NCBI GenBank assembly: GCA_036389835.1
Contig: DASVWC010000098.1
Span: forward strand, 1-64,000
Reading direction: 5' to 3'
DNA: 64,000 bases
From: AC-37 sp036389835
Lineage (GTDB): Bacteria; Actinomycetota; Thermoleophilia; Solirubrobacterales; Thermoleophilaceae
Shown piece by piece: positions 23,945-33,533 of the stretch. Every line of letters starts with the position of its first letter. Positions within the stretch are counted from its first letter, which is position 1. The position numbers were made by a program, and so were the translations under genes. The notes below the pieces were generated by a model. That model saw only the letters and a program-made list of their open reading frames with translations, did not search any database and was not told where the DNA came from.

Positions 23945-24938
23945 AGCCGCCGATGGCGCTCATCGTGCGCGGCGGCTGCACGAAGCCGGGCTCGCCCACG
24001 CGGTGCTTCAGCTCCTTGCGCCAGGCGGCCTCGCGCACGATCCGCTCGAGCTCGCCGTCGGACGCGCCCGCGCGCAGCGGCTCGCGCAGGTCGGTCTCGT
24101 TCATTGAGAAGAGGCAGGTGCGCAGCTTGCCGTCGGCGGTGAGGCGCAGGCGGTTGCAGTCCGAGCAGAACGGCTCCGAGACCGGGTTGACGAACCCGAT
24201 CGTGCCGCGCCCGTCGGCGAAGCGGTAGACGCGCGCCGTCGAGGACGCCTCCCTCGGCAGCTCCTCCAGCGGGTGAACCCTCTCGATCAGCGCCCGCAGC
24301 TCGTCCCCCGGCAGCACCGAGTCCGCCGACCACGCCCGATCGGCGTCAAGCGGCATGAACTCGATGAAGCGCACCTCGAACCCGGTCTCGCGCGCGAAGC
24401 GGGCGAACGGGAGCGCCTCCTCCTCGGTGAAGCCGCGCAGGGCGACGGCGTTCACCTTGACCGGCCGCAGCTCCGGCCGCGCGGCCACGGCGTCGAGCCC
24501 GCGCAGCACCTGGGGCAGCGAGTCGCGCCGGGTGAGCTCGAAGAAGCGGTCGCGCTGGAGCGAGTCGAGCGAGACGTTGATCCGCCGCAGCCCCGCGTCC
24601 GCGAGCGGCCCGGCGTCGCGCTCGAGCAGGTACCCGTTCGTGGTCAGCGAGAGGTCGTCGAGGCCGTCGACCGCGGCGAGCATCGCCACGAGCCGCGGAA
24701 GCTCGCGCCGGACCAGCGGCTCGCCGCCGGTGAGCCGCACCGCGGATACGCCCATCGAGCAGAGCAGGCGCACCACCCGCTCGATCTCCTCGAAGCGCAG
24801 GATCTCCTCGCGGTCGAGCCAGGGCAGGCCGTCGGCGGGCATGCAGTACTGGCAGCGGAAGTTGCAGCGGTCGGTGACCGACACCCGCAGGTCGCCGATC
24901 CGGCGGCCGTGGCCGTCGATGAGCGGCTCGCGCGCCAT
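23943..24938 (-). CDS. moaA: GTP 3',8-cyclase (molybdenum cofactor biosynthesis protein A)
   Basis: A 331-residue radical-SAM enzyme that converts GTP to 3',8-cH2GTP, the first step of molybdenum cofactor synthesis. C25, C29 and C32 in 'CNFRCQYC' bind the SAM iron-sulfur cluster. 'RLTGGEPLVRRELP' is the SAM-binding GGEP motif. The C-terminal 'CSDCNRLRLTADGKLRTC' binds the second cluster, and the protein ends in the conserved 'GG'. ATG at 24938 is preferred over an in-frame TTG at 24944, because a TACCGT box lies six bases before the ATG. No other molybdenum-cofactor gene is in the window. Confidence 0.96.
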   Translation of the reverse strand: MAREPLIDGHGRRIGDLRVSVTDRCNFRCQYCMPADGLPWLDREEILRFEEIERVVRLLCSMGVSAVRLTGGEPLVRRELPRLVAMLAAVDGLDDLSLTTNGYLLERDAGPLADAGLRRINVSLDSLQRDRFFELTRRDSLPQVLRGLDAVAARPELRPVKVNAVALRGFTEEEALPFARFARETGFEVRFIEFMPLDADRAWSADSVLPGDELRALIERVHPLEELPREASSTARVYRFADGRGTIGFVNPVSEPFCSDCNRLRLTADGKLRTCLFSMNETDLREPLRAGASDGELERIVREAAWRKELKHRVGEPGFVQPPRTMSAIGG

Positions 24939-24952
24939 GGCCAAACGGTACC

Positions 24953-25020
24953 GGCCGGAGGGGAAGTCGCGCGTGGGCGAAGCGGAGGCCGGAGGGGAAG
25001 TCGCGCGTGGGCGAAGCGGA
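24953..25020. repeat. Tandem repeat, two exact 34-base units plus a decayed third
   Basis: Copies at 24953-24986 and 24987-25020 are identical (each starts GGCCGGAGGGGAAGTCGCGC). A divergent partial copy follows from 25021 to about 25049. They sit upstream of moaA and downstream of the CHRD gene. The units contain no hairpin that I can see and are probably a replication-slippage product. Confidence 0.8.
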
Positions 25021-25101
25021 GGCTGGGCGCGAAGCCGCGCGTGAGCGGGGCCGCGCGCGAAGCCCCGCGCGGGGCCCGCGAGCCCCGCGCGGCGGCCCGC
25101 C

Positions 25102-25560
25102 CTACTTGGTGAGCTGCCCCCTGAGCGCGCCGTTCGGGAAGTCGGCGTTGTGGACGTTCACGTAGTAGTCGCTCGGCTTCTTCGCGATCGCCTTCGCGAT
25201 CGCCGTGGTGGTCTTGGCGCAGCCGCTGATCCGCGGCGGCAGCGTCTGGCTCTTGCCCTTGAAGGTGAACAGGTCCACCTCGACCGGGCCCGGGGAGCCG
25301 GCCGGGGCCTTGTGGATGTGCGCGGCCGTCACCGGCGCGATCTCCGATGCGACGATCCGGAAGCAGACCTTGTTGCCCTTGATCCGGAAGTCGGCGGCGC
25401 CGTAGCCGTCCGGGTCGCCCGCGTCCGGCTTCTCCTGCGAGCCGCTCATCGCGGCGAGCAGGTCGTACTCGCGCGGCTTCTTCTTCGCGGCCGTGGCCGG
25501 CAGCGCCACGACCATGATCGCGGCCAGCGCCGCGAGCAGGACGATCCAGCGTCTCTCCAT
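25102..25560 (-). CDS. Secreted CHRD-domain protein
   Basis: A 152-residue protein with a signal peptide (about 1-24, ending 'ALPATAA') and one CHRD domain. The domain is recognised by 'LLAAMSGSQEKPDAGDPDGY', 'HIHKAPAGSPGPVEVDLF' and the ending 'YYVNVHNADFPNGALRGQL'. CHRD domains occur in animal chordin and in many bacterial secreted proteins whose function is unknown. A GGGAGG ribosome site lies seven bases before the ATG. It is divergent from the aldo/keto reductase gene. Confidence 0.88.
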   Translation of the reverse strand: MERRWIVLLAALAAIMVVALPATAAKKKPREYDLLAAMSGSQEKPDAGDPDGYGAADFRIKGNKVCFRIVASEIAPVTAAHIHKAPAGSPGPVEVDLFTFKGKSQTLPPRISGCAKTTTAIAKAIAKKPSDYYVNVHNADFPNGALRGQLTK

Positions 25561-25608
25561 GATGCCTCCCGTAGTTGCCGTCGCGACGTTCTACGCGCCA
25601 GGGAGGCG

Positions 25609-25614
25609 TAGGGT
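25609..25614 (+). promoter_or_regulatory. Candidate -10 box TAGGGT for the aldo/keto reductase gene
   Basis: TAGGGT ends seven bases before the ATG at 25622 and no ribosome-binding sequence intervenes. A leaderless start is likely. Confidence 0.4.
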
Positions 25615-25621
25615 TCGGCGG

Positions 25622-26605
25622 ATGAACACTCGCGCGCTCGGAGATCTCACCGTTTCGTCCATCGGCCTCGGCTGCATGGGGATGTCCGCCTTCTACGGCA
25701 CCACCGACGAGGGGGAGGCGCTGGCGACGATCGACCGCGCGCTCGAGCTGGGCTGCAACTTCCTCGACACCGCCGAGCTGTACGGCCCCTACACCAACGA
25801 GCAGCTCCTGGCCAAGGCCATCGAGGGCCGGCGCGACGAGTTCGTGGTCGCCACGAAGTGGGGCGTGCGGATCGAGCCGGACGGGAAGGGCGGCTACAAC
25901 CGCGTGCTCGACGGCTCGCTCGAGAACGCGCGGCGGTCGATCGAGGGGTCGCTCGAGCGGCTCGGCACCGACCACGTGGACCTCTGGTACGCCCACCGCG
26001 TGGACTTCAACCGCCCGATCGAGGAGCAGGTCGGCGCCATGGCCGAGATGGTGAAGGAGGGCAAGGTCCGCCACATCGGACTCAGCGAGGCGGCGCCCGA
26101 GACGCTGCGGCGCGCCCACGCCGTCCACCCGATCACGGCGCTCCAGACGGAGTACTCGCTCTGGACGCGCGACGTCGAGGCCGAGATCCTGCCCACCTGC
26201 CGCGAGCTCGGCATCGGCTTCGTGGCCTACTCGCCGCTCGGCCGCGGCTTCCTCTCCGGCCGCTTCAAGGGCCCCGAGGACCTCGACGCGAACGACTTCC
26301 GCCGCAGCGGGCCGCGCTTCACCGGCGAGGCGCTCGAGCACAACCGCAAGCTGGCCGCCAAGGTCGAGGAGATCGCGGCGGAGAAGGGCTGCACCTCGGG
26401 CCAGCTAGCGCTCGCCTGGGTGCTGGCGCAGGGCGACGAGGTCGTGCCGATCCCCGGCACGAAGCGGCGCAGGTACCTGGAGGAGAACCTCGCGGCCGCG
26501 GACGTGGAGCTGACGGCCGACGACCTCGCCCGGATCGACGCCGAGATCCCCCAGGCCGCGGGCGACCGCTACGACCCGCAGGGGATGCAGACCATCAACC
26601 GCTGA
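25622..26605 (+). CDS. Aldo/keto reductase
   Basis: A 327-residue NADPH-dependent aldo/keto reductase. The catalytic tetrad is visible: Asp and Tyr in 'FLDTAELYGPYTNE', Lys in 'VVATKWGV', and His in 'LWYAHRVD'. The C-terminal 'VPIPGTKRRRYLEENLAA' contacts the cofactor phosphate. It most resembles the YakC/AKR13-type group that reduces small aldehydes and ketones; the physiological substrate is not predictable. It is divergent from the CHRD gene and converges on citrate synthase with a nine-base gap. Confidence 0.94.
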   Translation: MNTRALGDLTVSSIGLGCMGMSAFYGTTDEGEALATIDRALELGCNFLDTAELYGPYTNEQLLAKAIEGRRDEFVVATKWGVRIEPDGKGGYNRVLDGSLENARRSIEGSLERLGTDHVDLWYAHRVDFNRPIEEQVGAMAEMVKEGKVRHIGLSEAAPETLRRAHAVHPITALQTEYSLWTRDVEAEILPTCRELGIGFVAYSPLGRGFLSGRFKGPEDLDANDFRRSGPRFTGEALEHNRKLAAKVEEIAAEKGCTSGQLALAWVLAQGDEVVPIPGTKRRRYLEENLAAADVELTADDLARIDAEIPQAAGDRYDPQGMQTINR

Positions 26606-26614
26606 GCGGGGCGG

Positions 26615-27946
<1,332 letters not shown>

Positions 27947-27965
27947 CCGGTTCCTCTCGCTCGAT

Positions 27966-28499
27966 CTACCCGAGCGGAGATTCTGACGGATGGAGGCGCT
28001 CCGCGTTCGCGCGCACGCGCGGCGCGGCCTCGAACGTGCCGGGGCCGTCGCGCAGCCCCGGCCCCGGCAGGGCCGTCACCTCGCCGGGCCGGAGCTCCTC
28101 GCCGCACGCCGCGCAGGTCAGCACCGCCGCCGTGGCGGCGCCGCAGCCCTCGTGGCGCAGGACGACCGGCGCGCCGCCCTCGCCGAAGACCCAGCGGTCG
28201 CCCCAGCGCTGCATCGCGATCAGCACCGTCACGAGGTCGGCGCCCTTCTCGGTGAGCAGGTAGTCGTGGCGCGGCGGGTTGTGCTGGTACGGGACGGCCG
28301 TGAGGACCCCGCTCTCGACCAGGTCGTCGAGGCGCCTGCTGAGGACCTTGCGCGACACGCCGAGGTCGCGCTGGAGCACGTCGAAGCGCGTGATCCCGAG
28401 TGCCACGTCGCGCAGGACCAGCGGCGCCCAGGCGTCGCCGACCACCTCCATCGTGCGCGCGATCGAGCAGGTCATCTCGCCGTAGCGGTTGCGCCCCAT
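27966..28499 (-). CDS. HxlR-family transcriptional regulator
   Basis: A 177-residue winged-helix regulator. 'CSIARTMEVVGDAWAPLVLR' and 'FDVLQRDLGVSRKVLSRRLD' are the HxlR signature and recognition-helix region, and 'YLLTEKGADLVTVL' forms the wing and dimer helix. The C-terminal extension contains four cysteines in two pairs ('HEGCGAAT', 'LTCAACGEEL'), possibly a small metal site. It is divergent from an MMPL transporter gene, and the shared 60-base gap holds a strong palindrome. Control of the transporter and of itself in response to a small molecule or redox signal is likely. Confidence 0.93.
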   Translation of the reverse strand: MGRNRYGEMTCSIARTMEVVGDAWAPLVLRDVALGITRFDVLQRDLGVSRKVLSRRLDDLVESGVLTAVPYQHNPPRHDYLLTEKGADLVTVLIAMQRWGDRWVFGEGGAPVVLRHEGCGAATAAVLTCAACGEELRPGEVTALPGPGLRDGPGTFEAAPRVRANAERLHPSESPLG

Positions 28500-28518
28500 T
28501 GTGTGAGATCCTACCAGT

Positions 28519-28541
28519 GGGTTCCCTTGGGGAACTAACCC
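28519..28541. promoter_or_regulatory. Palindromic operator candidate between HxlR and MMPL genes
   Basis: GTTCCC (28521-28526) and GGGAAC (28530-28535) are exact inverted repeats around TTG. An outer GGGTT/AACCC pair (28519-28523, 28537-28541) is also present. It lies between the divergent start codons at 28499 and 28560 and just upstream of a TAGGGT box, where a repressor could block both genes. Confidence 0.6.
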
Positions 28542-28544
28542 GTG

Positions 28545-28550
28545 TAGGGT
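28545..28550 (+). promoter_or_regulatory. Candidate -10 box TAGGGT for the MMPL transporter gene
   Basis: TAGGGT lies nine bases before the GTG at 28560 with no Shine-Dalgarno sequence. The HxlR-side palindrome ends four bases upstream of it. Confidence 0.4.
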
Positions 28551-28559
28551 GCCGCGGGC

Positions 28560-30671
28560 GTGCTCGAGCGGATCGCAGCCCTCACGTGGAACCGGCCCCG
28601 GCTGGTGCTCGCGGTGGTCTTCGGGATCGCCGCGCTGGCGGGGGCGGTCGGGCACGACGTCGAGAAGCGCCTCAAGGCCGCCGGCTTCACCGACTCGGCC
28701 TCGGAGAGCGAGCGCGCCACCGCCACCATGCGCGGGGCGCTCGGGTACGACGCGAACCCCGCCCTCGTCGTGCTGCTGCGCGCGAAGGGCGGCGGTCGCC
28801 TCGACCCGCGCGCCCCGGCGGTCCGCCGCGAGGTCGGGCGCCTGCACGCGGAGCTGGCGCGCACCCGCTACGTGGGCCACGTCGACCCGCCGCTCCCGGC
28901 GCGCGACGGGCGCTCGCTGGTGCTCGCCGGCCACCTGGTCACGGCCGACCTCGAGGACCGGGGCGGCCTCGCCTCCGAGGACGCGCGCGACCGGCTGCGC
29001 TCGACCTCGCTCGACGTCTCGCTGGGAGGCTTCGCGACCGCCTTCAACGAGGTCAACGACCAGACCCGCGAGGACCTCACCAACGCCGAGCTGATCGCCT
29101 TCCCGGCGCTGACCGTGCTGCTGCTGCTCGTGTTCCGCGGGGCCGTGGCGGCGGCGATCCCGCTGGTCCTGGGCGTCCTCTCGATTCTCGGCACCTTCCT
29201 GGCGCTGCGCGTGATGTCGGGCCTGTTCGACACCTCGCTGTTCGCCCTCAACATCACGACCGCGCTGAGCCTGGGTCTGGCGGTGGACTACTCGCTGCTG
29301 CTCGTCTCGCGCTACCGCGAGGAGACCGAGCGCGGCGGCTTCACGGCCGAGGCGCACCGCCGGACGGTGGTCACGGCCGGGCGGGCGGTCGTGTTCTCGG
29401 GATTCACGGTCGCCGCCTCGATGGTCGCGCTCGTGCTCTTCCCGCAGCGCTTCCTCTACTCGCTGGGCGCCGCCGGCGCCGTGGTCGGCGTGCTCTCGGC
29501 CGTCATCGCCGTGCTCGTGACCCCGTCGCTGCTGCGGCTCGCCGGTCCGCGCATCAACTCGCTGTCGGTGCGCCGCGGGCCCTCCGTCACCGAGGAGTCC
29601 GACCGCTGGTTCCGCCTGGCGCGCGCGGTCATGCGCCGCCCGGTCGCGGTCGCCCTGGCCAGCTCGGCGCTGCTCCTGGCGCTGGCGGCGCCGCTCGCCG
29701 GCACGCTCCTCACGGGGCCGAGCGCCGAGGCCGTCCCGCCCGGCCAGCCCTCGTACGACGGCGCCCGCTACGTGGAGCGCCACTACCCGCGCGGGGTCAG
29801 CGAGGGGGTGACGGTGACCGTTCACGGGCGCGCGAGCGCCCGCGAGCTCGGCCGGCTCGGCCGGCGCCTGCGCGAGCTGGACGGGGTGGCGGGCGCGGCG
29901 CCGCTCGCGCGGGCCGGCGCGGACGTGGCGTACACGACCGTGTCGCTGCGCGGCCCGGCGCTGGCCGAGGCGTCGCAGGAGACCGTGCGCGCGATCCGCG
30001 CGCTGGCGCCACCGCGCGGCACGGAGCTGCTCGTCTCCGGCAACACGGCGCGCTTCATCGACCAGAAGGCGAGCCTGCGCGACCACGCGCCGCTGGTCGT
30101 GCTCATCATCGTGGCCGGCACGTTCCTGCTGCTGTTCGCCCTCACCGGGTCCGTGGTGCTCCCGCTGAAGACGCTGCTCATGAACGCGCTCACGCTGTTC
30201 GCGACCCTCGGGATCCTCGTGCTGGCCTTCCAGCACGGCTGGCTCGCGGCGCCGCTCGGCTACGACGGACCGGAGGCGGTCGAGGTCACGAGCCTCGTGT
30301 TCCTGTTCGCGAACATCTTCGGCCTCGCCACCGACTACGCGGTGCTGGTCGTCGCGCGCATCAAGGAGCAGCACGACCGCGGCGTGCCCGACGGGCAGGC
30401 GATCGCGGCGGGCGTGGCCCGCACCGGGCGCGTGATCTCCGCGGCGGCCGCGATGATCGCCGTGGTCTTCGTCGCCTTCGCGGTCAGCCCCGTCTTCTTC
30501 ATGAAGCAGATCGCAATCGGGATGGCGGTGGGCGTGATCCTCGACGCGACGATCGTCCGCGCCCTCCTCGTCCCGTCGCTGATGCGCCTGCTCGGCGAGC
30601 GCAACTGGTGGGCGCCCGCGCCGCTGCGCCGCCTCCAGCGCCGCTTCGCCCTCAGCGAGGGCGAGGCCTGA
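28560..30671 (+). CDS. MMPL-family RND transporter
   Basis: A 703-residue membrane transporter of the MmpL branch of the RND superfamily, which export lipids or drugs using the proton gradient. There are about 12 membrane segments in two halves, each preceded by a soluble domain (about 35-170 and 395-485). The intramembrane 'LGLAVDYSLLLVSRYREE' and 'FGLATDYAVLVVARIKEQ' carry the Asp-Tyr pairs that relay protons. Length fits the single-chain MMPL class. It starts with GTG and is divergent from an HxlR regulator. The substrate is unknown; drug or lipid export are both reasonable. Confidence 0.93.
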   Translation: MLERIAALTWNRPRLVLAVVFGIAALAGAVGHDVEKRLKAAGFTDSASESERATATMRGALGYDANPALVVLLRAKGGGRLDPRAPAVRREVGRLHAELARTRYVGHVDPPLPARDGRSLVLAGHLVTADLEDRGGLASEDARDRLRSTSLDVSLGGFATAFNEVNDQTREDLTNAELIAFPALTVLLLLVFRGAVAAAIPLVLGVLSILGTFLALRVMSGLFDTSLFALNITTALSLGLAVDYSLLLVSRYREETERGGFTAEAHRRTVVTAGRAVVFSGFTVAASMVALVLFPQRFLYSLGAAGAVVGVLSAVIAVLVTPSLLRLAGPRINSLSVRRGPSVTEESDRWFRLARAVMRRPVAVALASSALLLALAAPLAGTLLTGPSAEAVPPGQPSYDGARYVERHYPRGVSEGVTVTVHGRASARELGRLGRRLRELDGVAGAAPLARAGADVAYTTVSLRGPALAEASQETVRAIRALAPPRGTELLVSGNTARFIDQKASLRDHAPLVVLIIVAGTFLLLFALTGSVVLPLKTLLMNALTLFATLGILVLAFQHGWLAAPLGYDGPEAVEVTSLVFLFANIFGLATDYAVLVVARIKEQHDRGVPDGQAIAAGVARTGRVISAAAAMIAVVFVAFAVSPVFFMKQIAIGMAVGVILDATIVRALLVPSLMRLLGERNWWAPAPLRRLQRRFALSEGEA

Positions 30672-30680
30672 GGCGCGCGC

Positions 30681-30962
30681 CTACTCGTCCGGGGCGTTCT
30701 CGGGCGGCTCGCCCTCGTGCGTGGGGTTGGCGCGGTCGCCGTGCCCGGCGTCGTGCTCCCCGTGCTTCTCCGCGGTGGCGATCGCCGCGCCGATCGCGCC
30801 GGCCACGAGCAGGGCGGTGATCCCCATGACCGCCCGCTGCCCGCCGCCGCTGCCCGGGAACTCGGCCCTCCTGAAGCCGAGCACGCTCACGGTCACCGCC
30901 CACGCGGCGAGGGCGATGCCGATGCCGTGGAAGGCGTTGAACTCCGCGAGCGGCAGGGTCAC
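30681..30962 (-). CDS. Small membrane protein, hypothetical
   Basis: A 93-residue protein read from a GTG. It has two predicted membrane helices ('FHGIGIALAAWAVTVSVLGF' and 'AVMGITALLVAGAIGAAIAT') followed by a charged tail rich in His, Glu and Asp ('EKHGEHDAGHGDRANP'), which could bind metal. I do not recognise a family. It begins 11 bases after another small membrane gene and the two may form an operon. Confidence 0.6.
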   Translation of the reverse strand: MTLPLAEFNAFHGIGIALAAWAVTVSVLGFRRAEFPGSGGGQRAVMGITALLVAGAIGAAIATAEKHGEHDAGHGDRANPTHEGEPPENAPDE

Positions 30963-30973
30963 GGGCGCGGAAT

Positions 30974-31240
30974 CTACCTGAGCGGGCGGGCGAGCTGCCG
31001 GCCGCTGGCGCGCACGCGGCTGGGCGGGCGCGGCGGTGCCGCGGCGTGCGGGCCGCGGCGCGGCGGGCGCGGGCGGCGCGGGCCGTGGCCGCGGTGCGGA
31101 TGGCGGTCGCTGCCGCCGCCGCCGTCGCTCGGCAGCTCGGCCTCGGCGTCGGTCTGCTTGACCGCCCAGTAGACGAGGTACAGCAGCGCGATCACCGGGA
31201 TCTTCAGGACGACCATCATCCAGACGAAGCCCCAACCCAT
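30974..31240 (-). CDS. Small single-pass membrane protein, hypothetical
   Basis: An 88-residue protein with one N-terminal membrane helix ('VWMMVVLKIPVIALLYLVYW') and a long tail rich in Arg, Pro, His and Gly from about residue 38 ('HPHRGHGPRRPRPPRRGP'). The tail has the composition of random GC-rich sequence, so the true stop could have shifted, but the membrane part looks genuine. It is 11 bases upstream of a second small membrane protein gene and divergent from the MpaB-type oxygenase gene. Confidence 0.55.
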   Translation of the reverse strand: MGWGFVWMMVVLKIPVIALLYLVYWAVKQTDAEAELPSDGGGGSDRHPHRGHGPRRPRPPRRGPHAAAPPRPPSRVRASGRQLARPLR

Positions 31241-31282
31241 GGCCGCAGGGTACCCGGTTCAGCGAGTACCATCGCATTCGCG

Positions 31283-32116
31283 ATGAGCGACCCGGGGCTG
31301 TTCGGGCCCAACTCGGTCACATGGCGGGTGAATCGCGAGGGCGTCCTCCTCGTGGGGGGCGGCACCGCACTGATCCTCCAGCTCGCCCATCCGCTGGTCG
31401 CCGCCGGGGTATCGCAGCACTCCAACTACCGCGAGGACCCGTGGGGGCGGCTCTACCGCACGCTCGACCTGACCACGAAGATCGTGTTCGGGTCGACCGC
31501 GACCGCCGAGGAGGCTTCGGCGCGCATCCGCCACACGCACGGCCGCGTGCGCGGCAAGAGCACCGAGGCCGGCGGCCACTACCCCGCCGGCACGCCGTAC
31601 GACGCGCGCACGCACGAGCTGGTCATGTGGGTGCACGCCACGCTGGTCCACACCTCGCTGCTGGTCTACCAGCGCTACGTCAAGCCGCTGACGATCGCCG
31701 AGCAGCGGACCTACTACGAGGAGCAGAAGCTGCTCGGGGAGAAGTTCGGCGTGCCGGTCGAGCACCAGCCCGCCACGTTCGCGGAGTTCAACGACTACTT
31801 CGCCGACATGCTCGCGAGCGACCGGATCGTCTGCACGGACGCGCTGCTCGACGTGGTCGACGCCGTCATGCGGCCGGAGGTCCCGTTCGTCGCGCGCCCG
31901 GTGATGGAGGCGCTCAACCTGGCGACGGTCGGGCTGCTGCCGGAGTCGCTGCGCGAGGACCTCGGCCTGCCGTGGGGGCCGAACCGCCGCCGCCTGTTCG
32001 AGGCCTCGCGCGTGTTCCTGTCGGCGGCGCTGCCCGCGCTGCCCAAGCTCCTGCGCGAGTTCCCGCCCGCCCGCAGCGCGGATAGGCGCGTCGCCCGCCT
32101 CGCGTCGGCGGCGTAG
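31283..32116 (+). CDS. MpaB-type (DUF2236) oxygenase
   Basis: A 277-residue protein of the DUF2236 family, which includes the mycophenolic-acid oxygenase MpaB and the rubber oxygenase Lcp, haem proteins that cleave C=C bonds. Landmarks: 'LILQLAHPLVAAGVSQHSNY', 'RTHELVMWVHATLVHTSLLV' with the family histidine and 'YQRYV', and 'FNDYFADML'. Most members are uncharacterised, so a specific substrate cannot be given; hydrophobic lipids or terpenoids are likely. A TACCAT box lies ten bases before the ATG. The MCE series begins 58 bases downstream on the same strand. Confidence 0.88.
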   Translation: MSDPGLFGPNSVTWRVNREGVLLVGGGTALILQLAHPLVAAGVSQHSNYREDPWGRLYRTLDLTTKIVFGSTATAEEASARIRHTHGRVRGKSTEAGGHYPAGTPYDARTHELVMWVHATLVHTSLLVYQRYVKPLTIAEQRTYYEEQKLLGEKFGVPVEHQPATFAEFNDYFADMLASDRIVCTDALLDVVDAVMRPEVPFVARPVMEALNLATVGLLPESLREDLGLPWGPNRRRLFEASRVFLSAALPALPKLLREFPPARSADRRVARLASAA

Positions 32117-32174
32117 CAGCGCGTCGGGCCGCCTCTTCATATAGCTTCGCAGCACTACTTCTGGGGAGGAGTGA

Positions 32175-33533
32175 TTGCCGCTGGGCAGGCGTTCATGGGT
32201 CCTGGCGCGCTTGCTGACGCTCGCTGCGCTGACGCTGGCGATCCTCGCGATCGCCTGGCTGCTGTTCGCCTCGGGCGAGCCCTACCGGGTCACGGTCACG
32301 CTGGACAACGCGAGCCAGCTCGTGAGGGGCAACCAGGTGAAGGTCGGCGGGGTGCCCGTAGGGACCGTCTCGAAGCTCGAGCTCGCCGATGACGCGCGCG
32401 CCGAGCTCGAGCTGGAGATCACCGACGACGAGCTGACGCCGCTCCACGAGGGCTCGACGGTGGAGGTCCGCTCCACCTCGCTGTCGGGCATCGCGAACCG
32501 CTACCTGGCGCTCAAGCCCGGCCCCAACGACGAGAACGAGATCGAGGACGGCGGCTCGCTCCCGGCGGAGGACGCTGAGTCCGAGGTCGACCTCGACGCG
32601 GTGCTCAACACGCTCACCCCCGAGACCCTCGGCGACCTCCAGGCGGCCGTCCACGGGCTCGGGGCGAGCGTCGACGGCCGCGGCAGGGAGCTCGAGCGGG
32701 CGATCCGGGCGCTCAACCCGGCCCTGTCGCAGACGGCGGCCACCTCCCGCGAGGTCATCCGCGACGAGCGCGCGTTCTCGCGCTTCCTGGTCGACGCGGC
32801 CAGCGTGGTCGCGGCGGTCGAGTCGCGCAGCCCCGACGTGGAGCGGCTGGTGCCGGCGACCGGCGCGACGCTCAGCGCGATCGCCTCGCGCACCGCGGAG
32901 CTCGACAGCTCCCTGCGCCAGCTTCCCCCGACCCTGCGCGAGGCGAACACCACGCTGGTGAACCTGCGCGCCCTGGTGCAGGACGTGCGGCCGGCGGTGC
33001 GCGAGGCGCGCCCGGTAGCGCCGCTCCTGACCGAGACGCTCCAGCGGCTGCGGCCGGTCGCGCGCGCGGGCGTGCAGGTGATCCCGGCGCTGCGCCGCCT
33101 GATCGACCGCCCCGGGCGGCGCGACCTCACCGGCGTGCTCGCGTACATGCCGACGCTGGAGCGGACGATCGTTCCCGCCTTCGAGTCGACCGTCGAGACC
33201 GTGGACGACCTGCTGCCGGTCGTGGCGGAGATCCGGCCCTACCTCCCCGACCTGGTGGCCGGGCCGTTCCGCGGCTTCGGGGGGACCACGTCGCCCTACT
33301 ACGACGCGAACGGCCACTACACGCGGATCTCGTTCGTCGGCAGCGGCTTCACGGCGGCGCCGGGCATCGGGCAGATCCTGCCGATCACGCCCGAGGAGGG
33401 CGGGCTGGCCGGCTACCGGACGTTCGTGCGCAACCGCTGCCCCGGCGGCGCCACGCACGCGCACCCCGACGGCTCGAACCCGTACCGCGACACGCCCGAC
33501 TTCCCGTGCGATCCGGAGGACACCGGCAAGTGA
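32175..33533 (+). CDS. MCE/MlaD protein 1 of 6
   Basis: A 452-residue MCE protein, expected to form part of a hexameric channel that carries lipids across the envelope. An N-terminal membrane helix (about 10-32) anchors it and the MlaD domain follows (about 36-116; 'LVRGNQVKVGGVPVGTVSKL'). A long helical region (about 140-360) should build the needle. The tail has exactly two cysteines ('VRNRCPGG', 'DFPCDPED'). The start is TTG, chosen because GGGGAGGA ends four bases before it. A TATAGC box at 32140-32145 may be the operon's -10. In mycobacterial operons YrbE permeases precede this position; here an oxygenase gene does. Confidence 0.92.
   Translation: MPLGRRSWVLARLLTLAALTLAILAIAWLLFASGEPYRVTVTLDNASQLVRGNQVKVGGVPVGTVSKLELADDARAELELEITDDELTPLHEGSTVEVRSTSLSGIANRYLALKPGPNDENEIEDGGSLPAEDAESEVDLDAVLNTLTPETLGDLQAAVHGLGASVDGRGRELERAIRALNPALSQTAATSREVIRDERAFSRFLVDAASVVAAVESRSPDVERLVPATGATLSAIASRTAELDSSLRQLPPTLREANTTLVNLRALVQDVRPAVREARPVAPLLTETLQRLRPVARAGVQVIPALRRLIDRPGRRDLTGVLAYMPTLERTIVPAFESTVETVDDLLPVVAEIRPYLPDLVAGPFRGFGGTTSPYYDANGHYTRISFVGSGFTAAPGIGQILPITPEEGGLAGYRTFVRNRCPGGATHAHPDGSNPYRDTPDFPCDPEDTGK

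Noticed and set aside
24938..24944. TTG at 24944 as the moaA start
   Set aside because: The ATG two codons later has a promoter-like box at the usual distance and needs no extra residues before the conserved N-terminus.
28499..30374. Minus-strand extension of the HxlR frame to 30374
   Set aside because: The extension runs antisense through the MMPL gene, is Arg/Gln/Glu-biased, and the HxlR domain begins at 28499.
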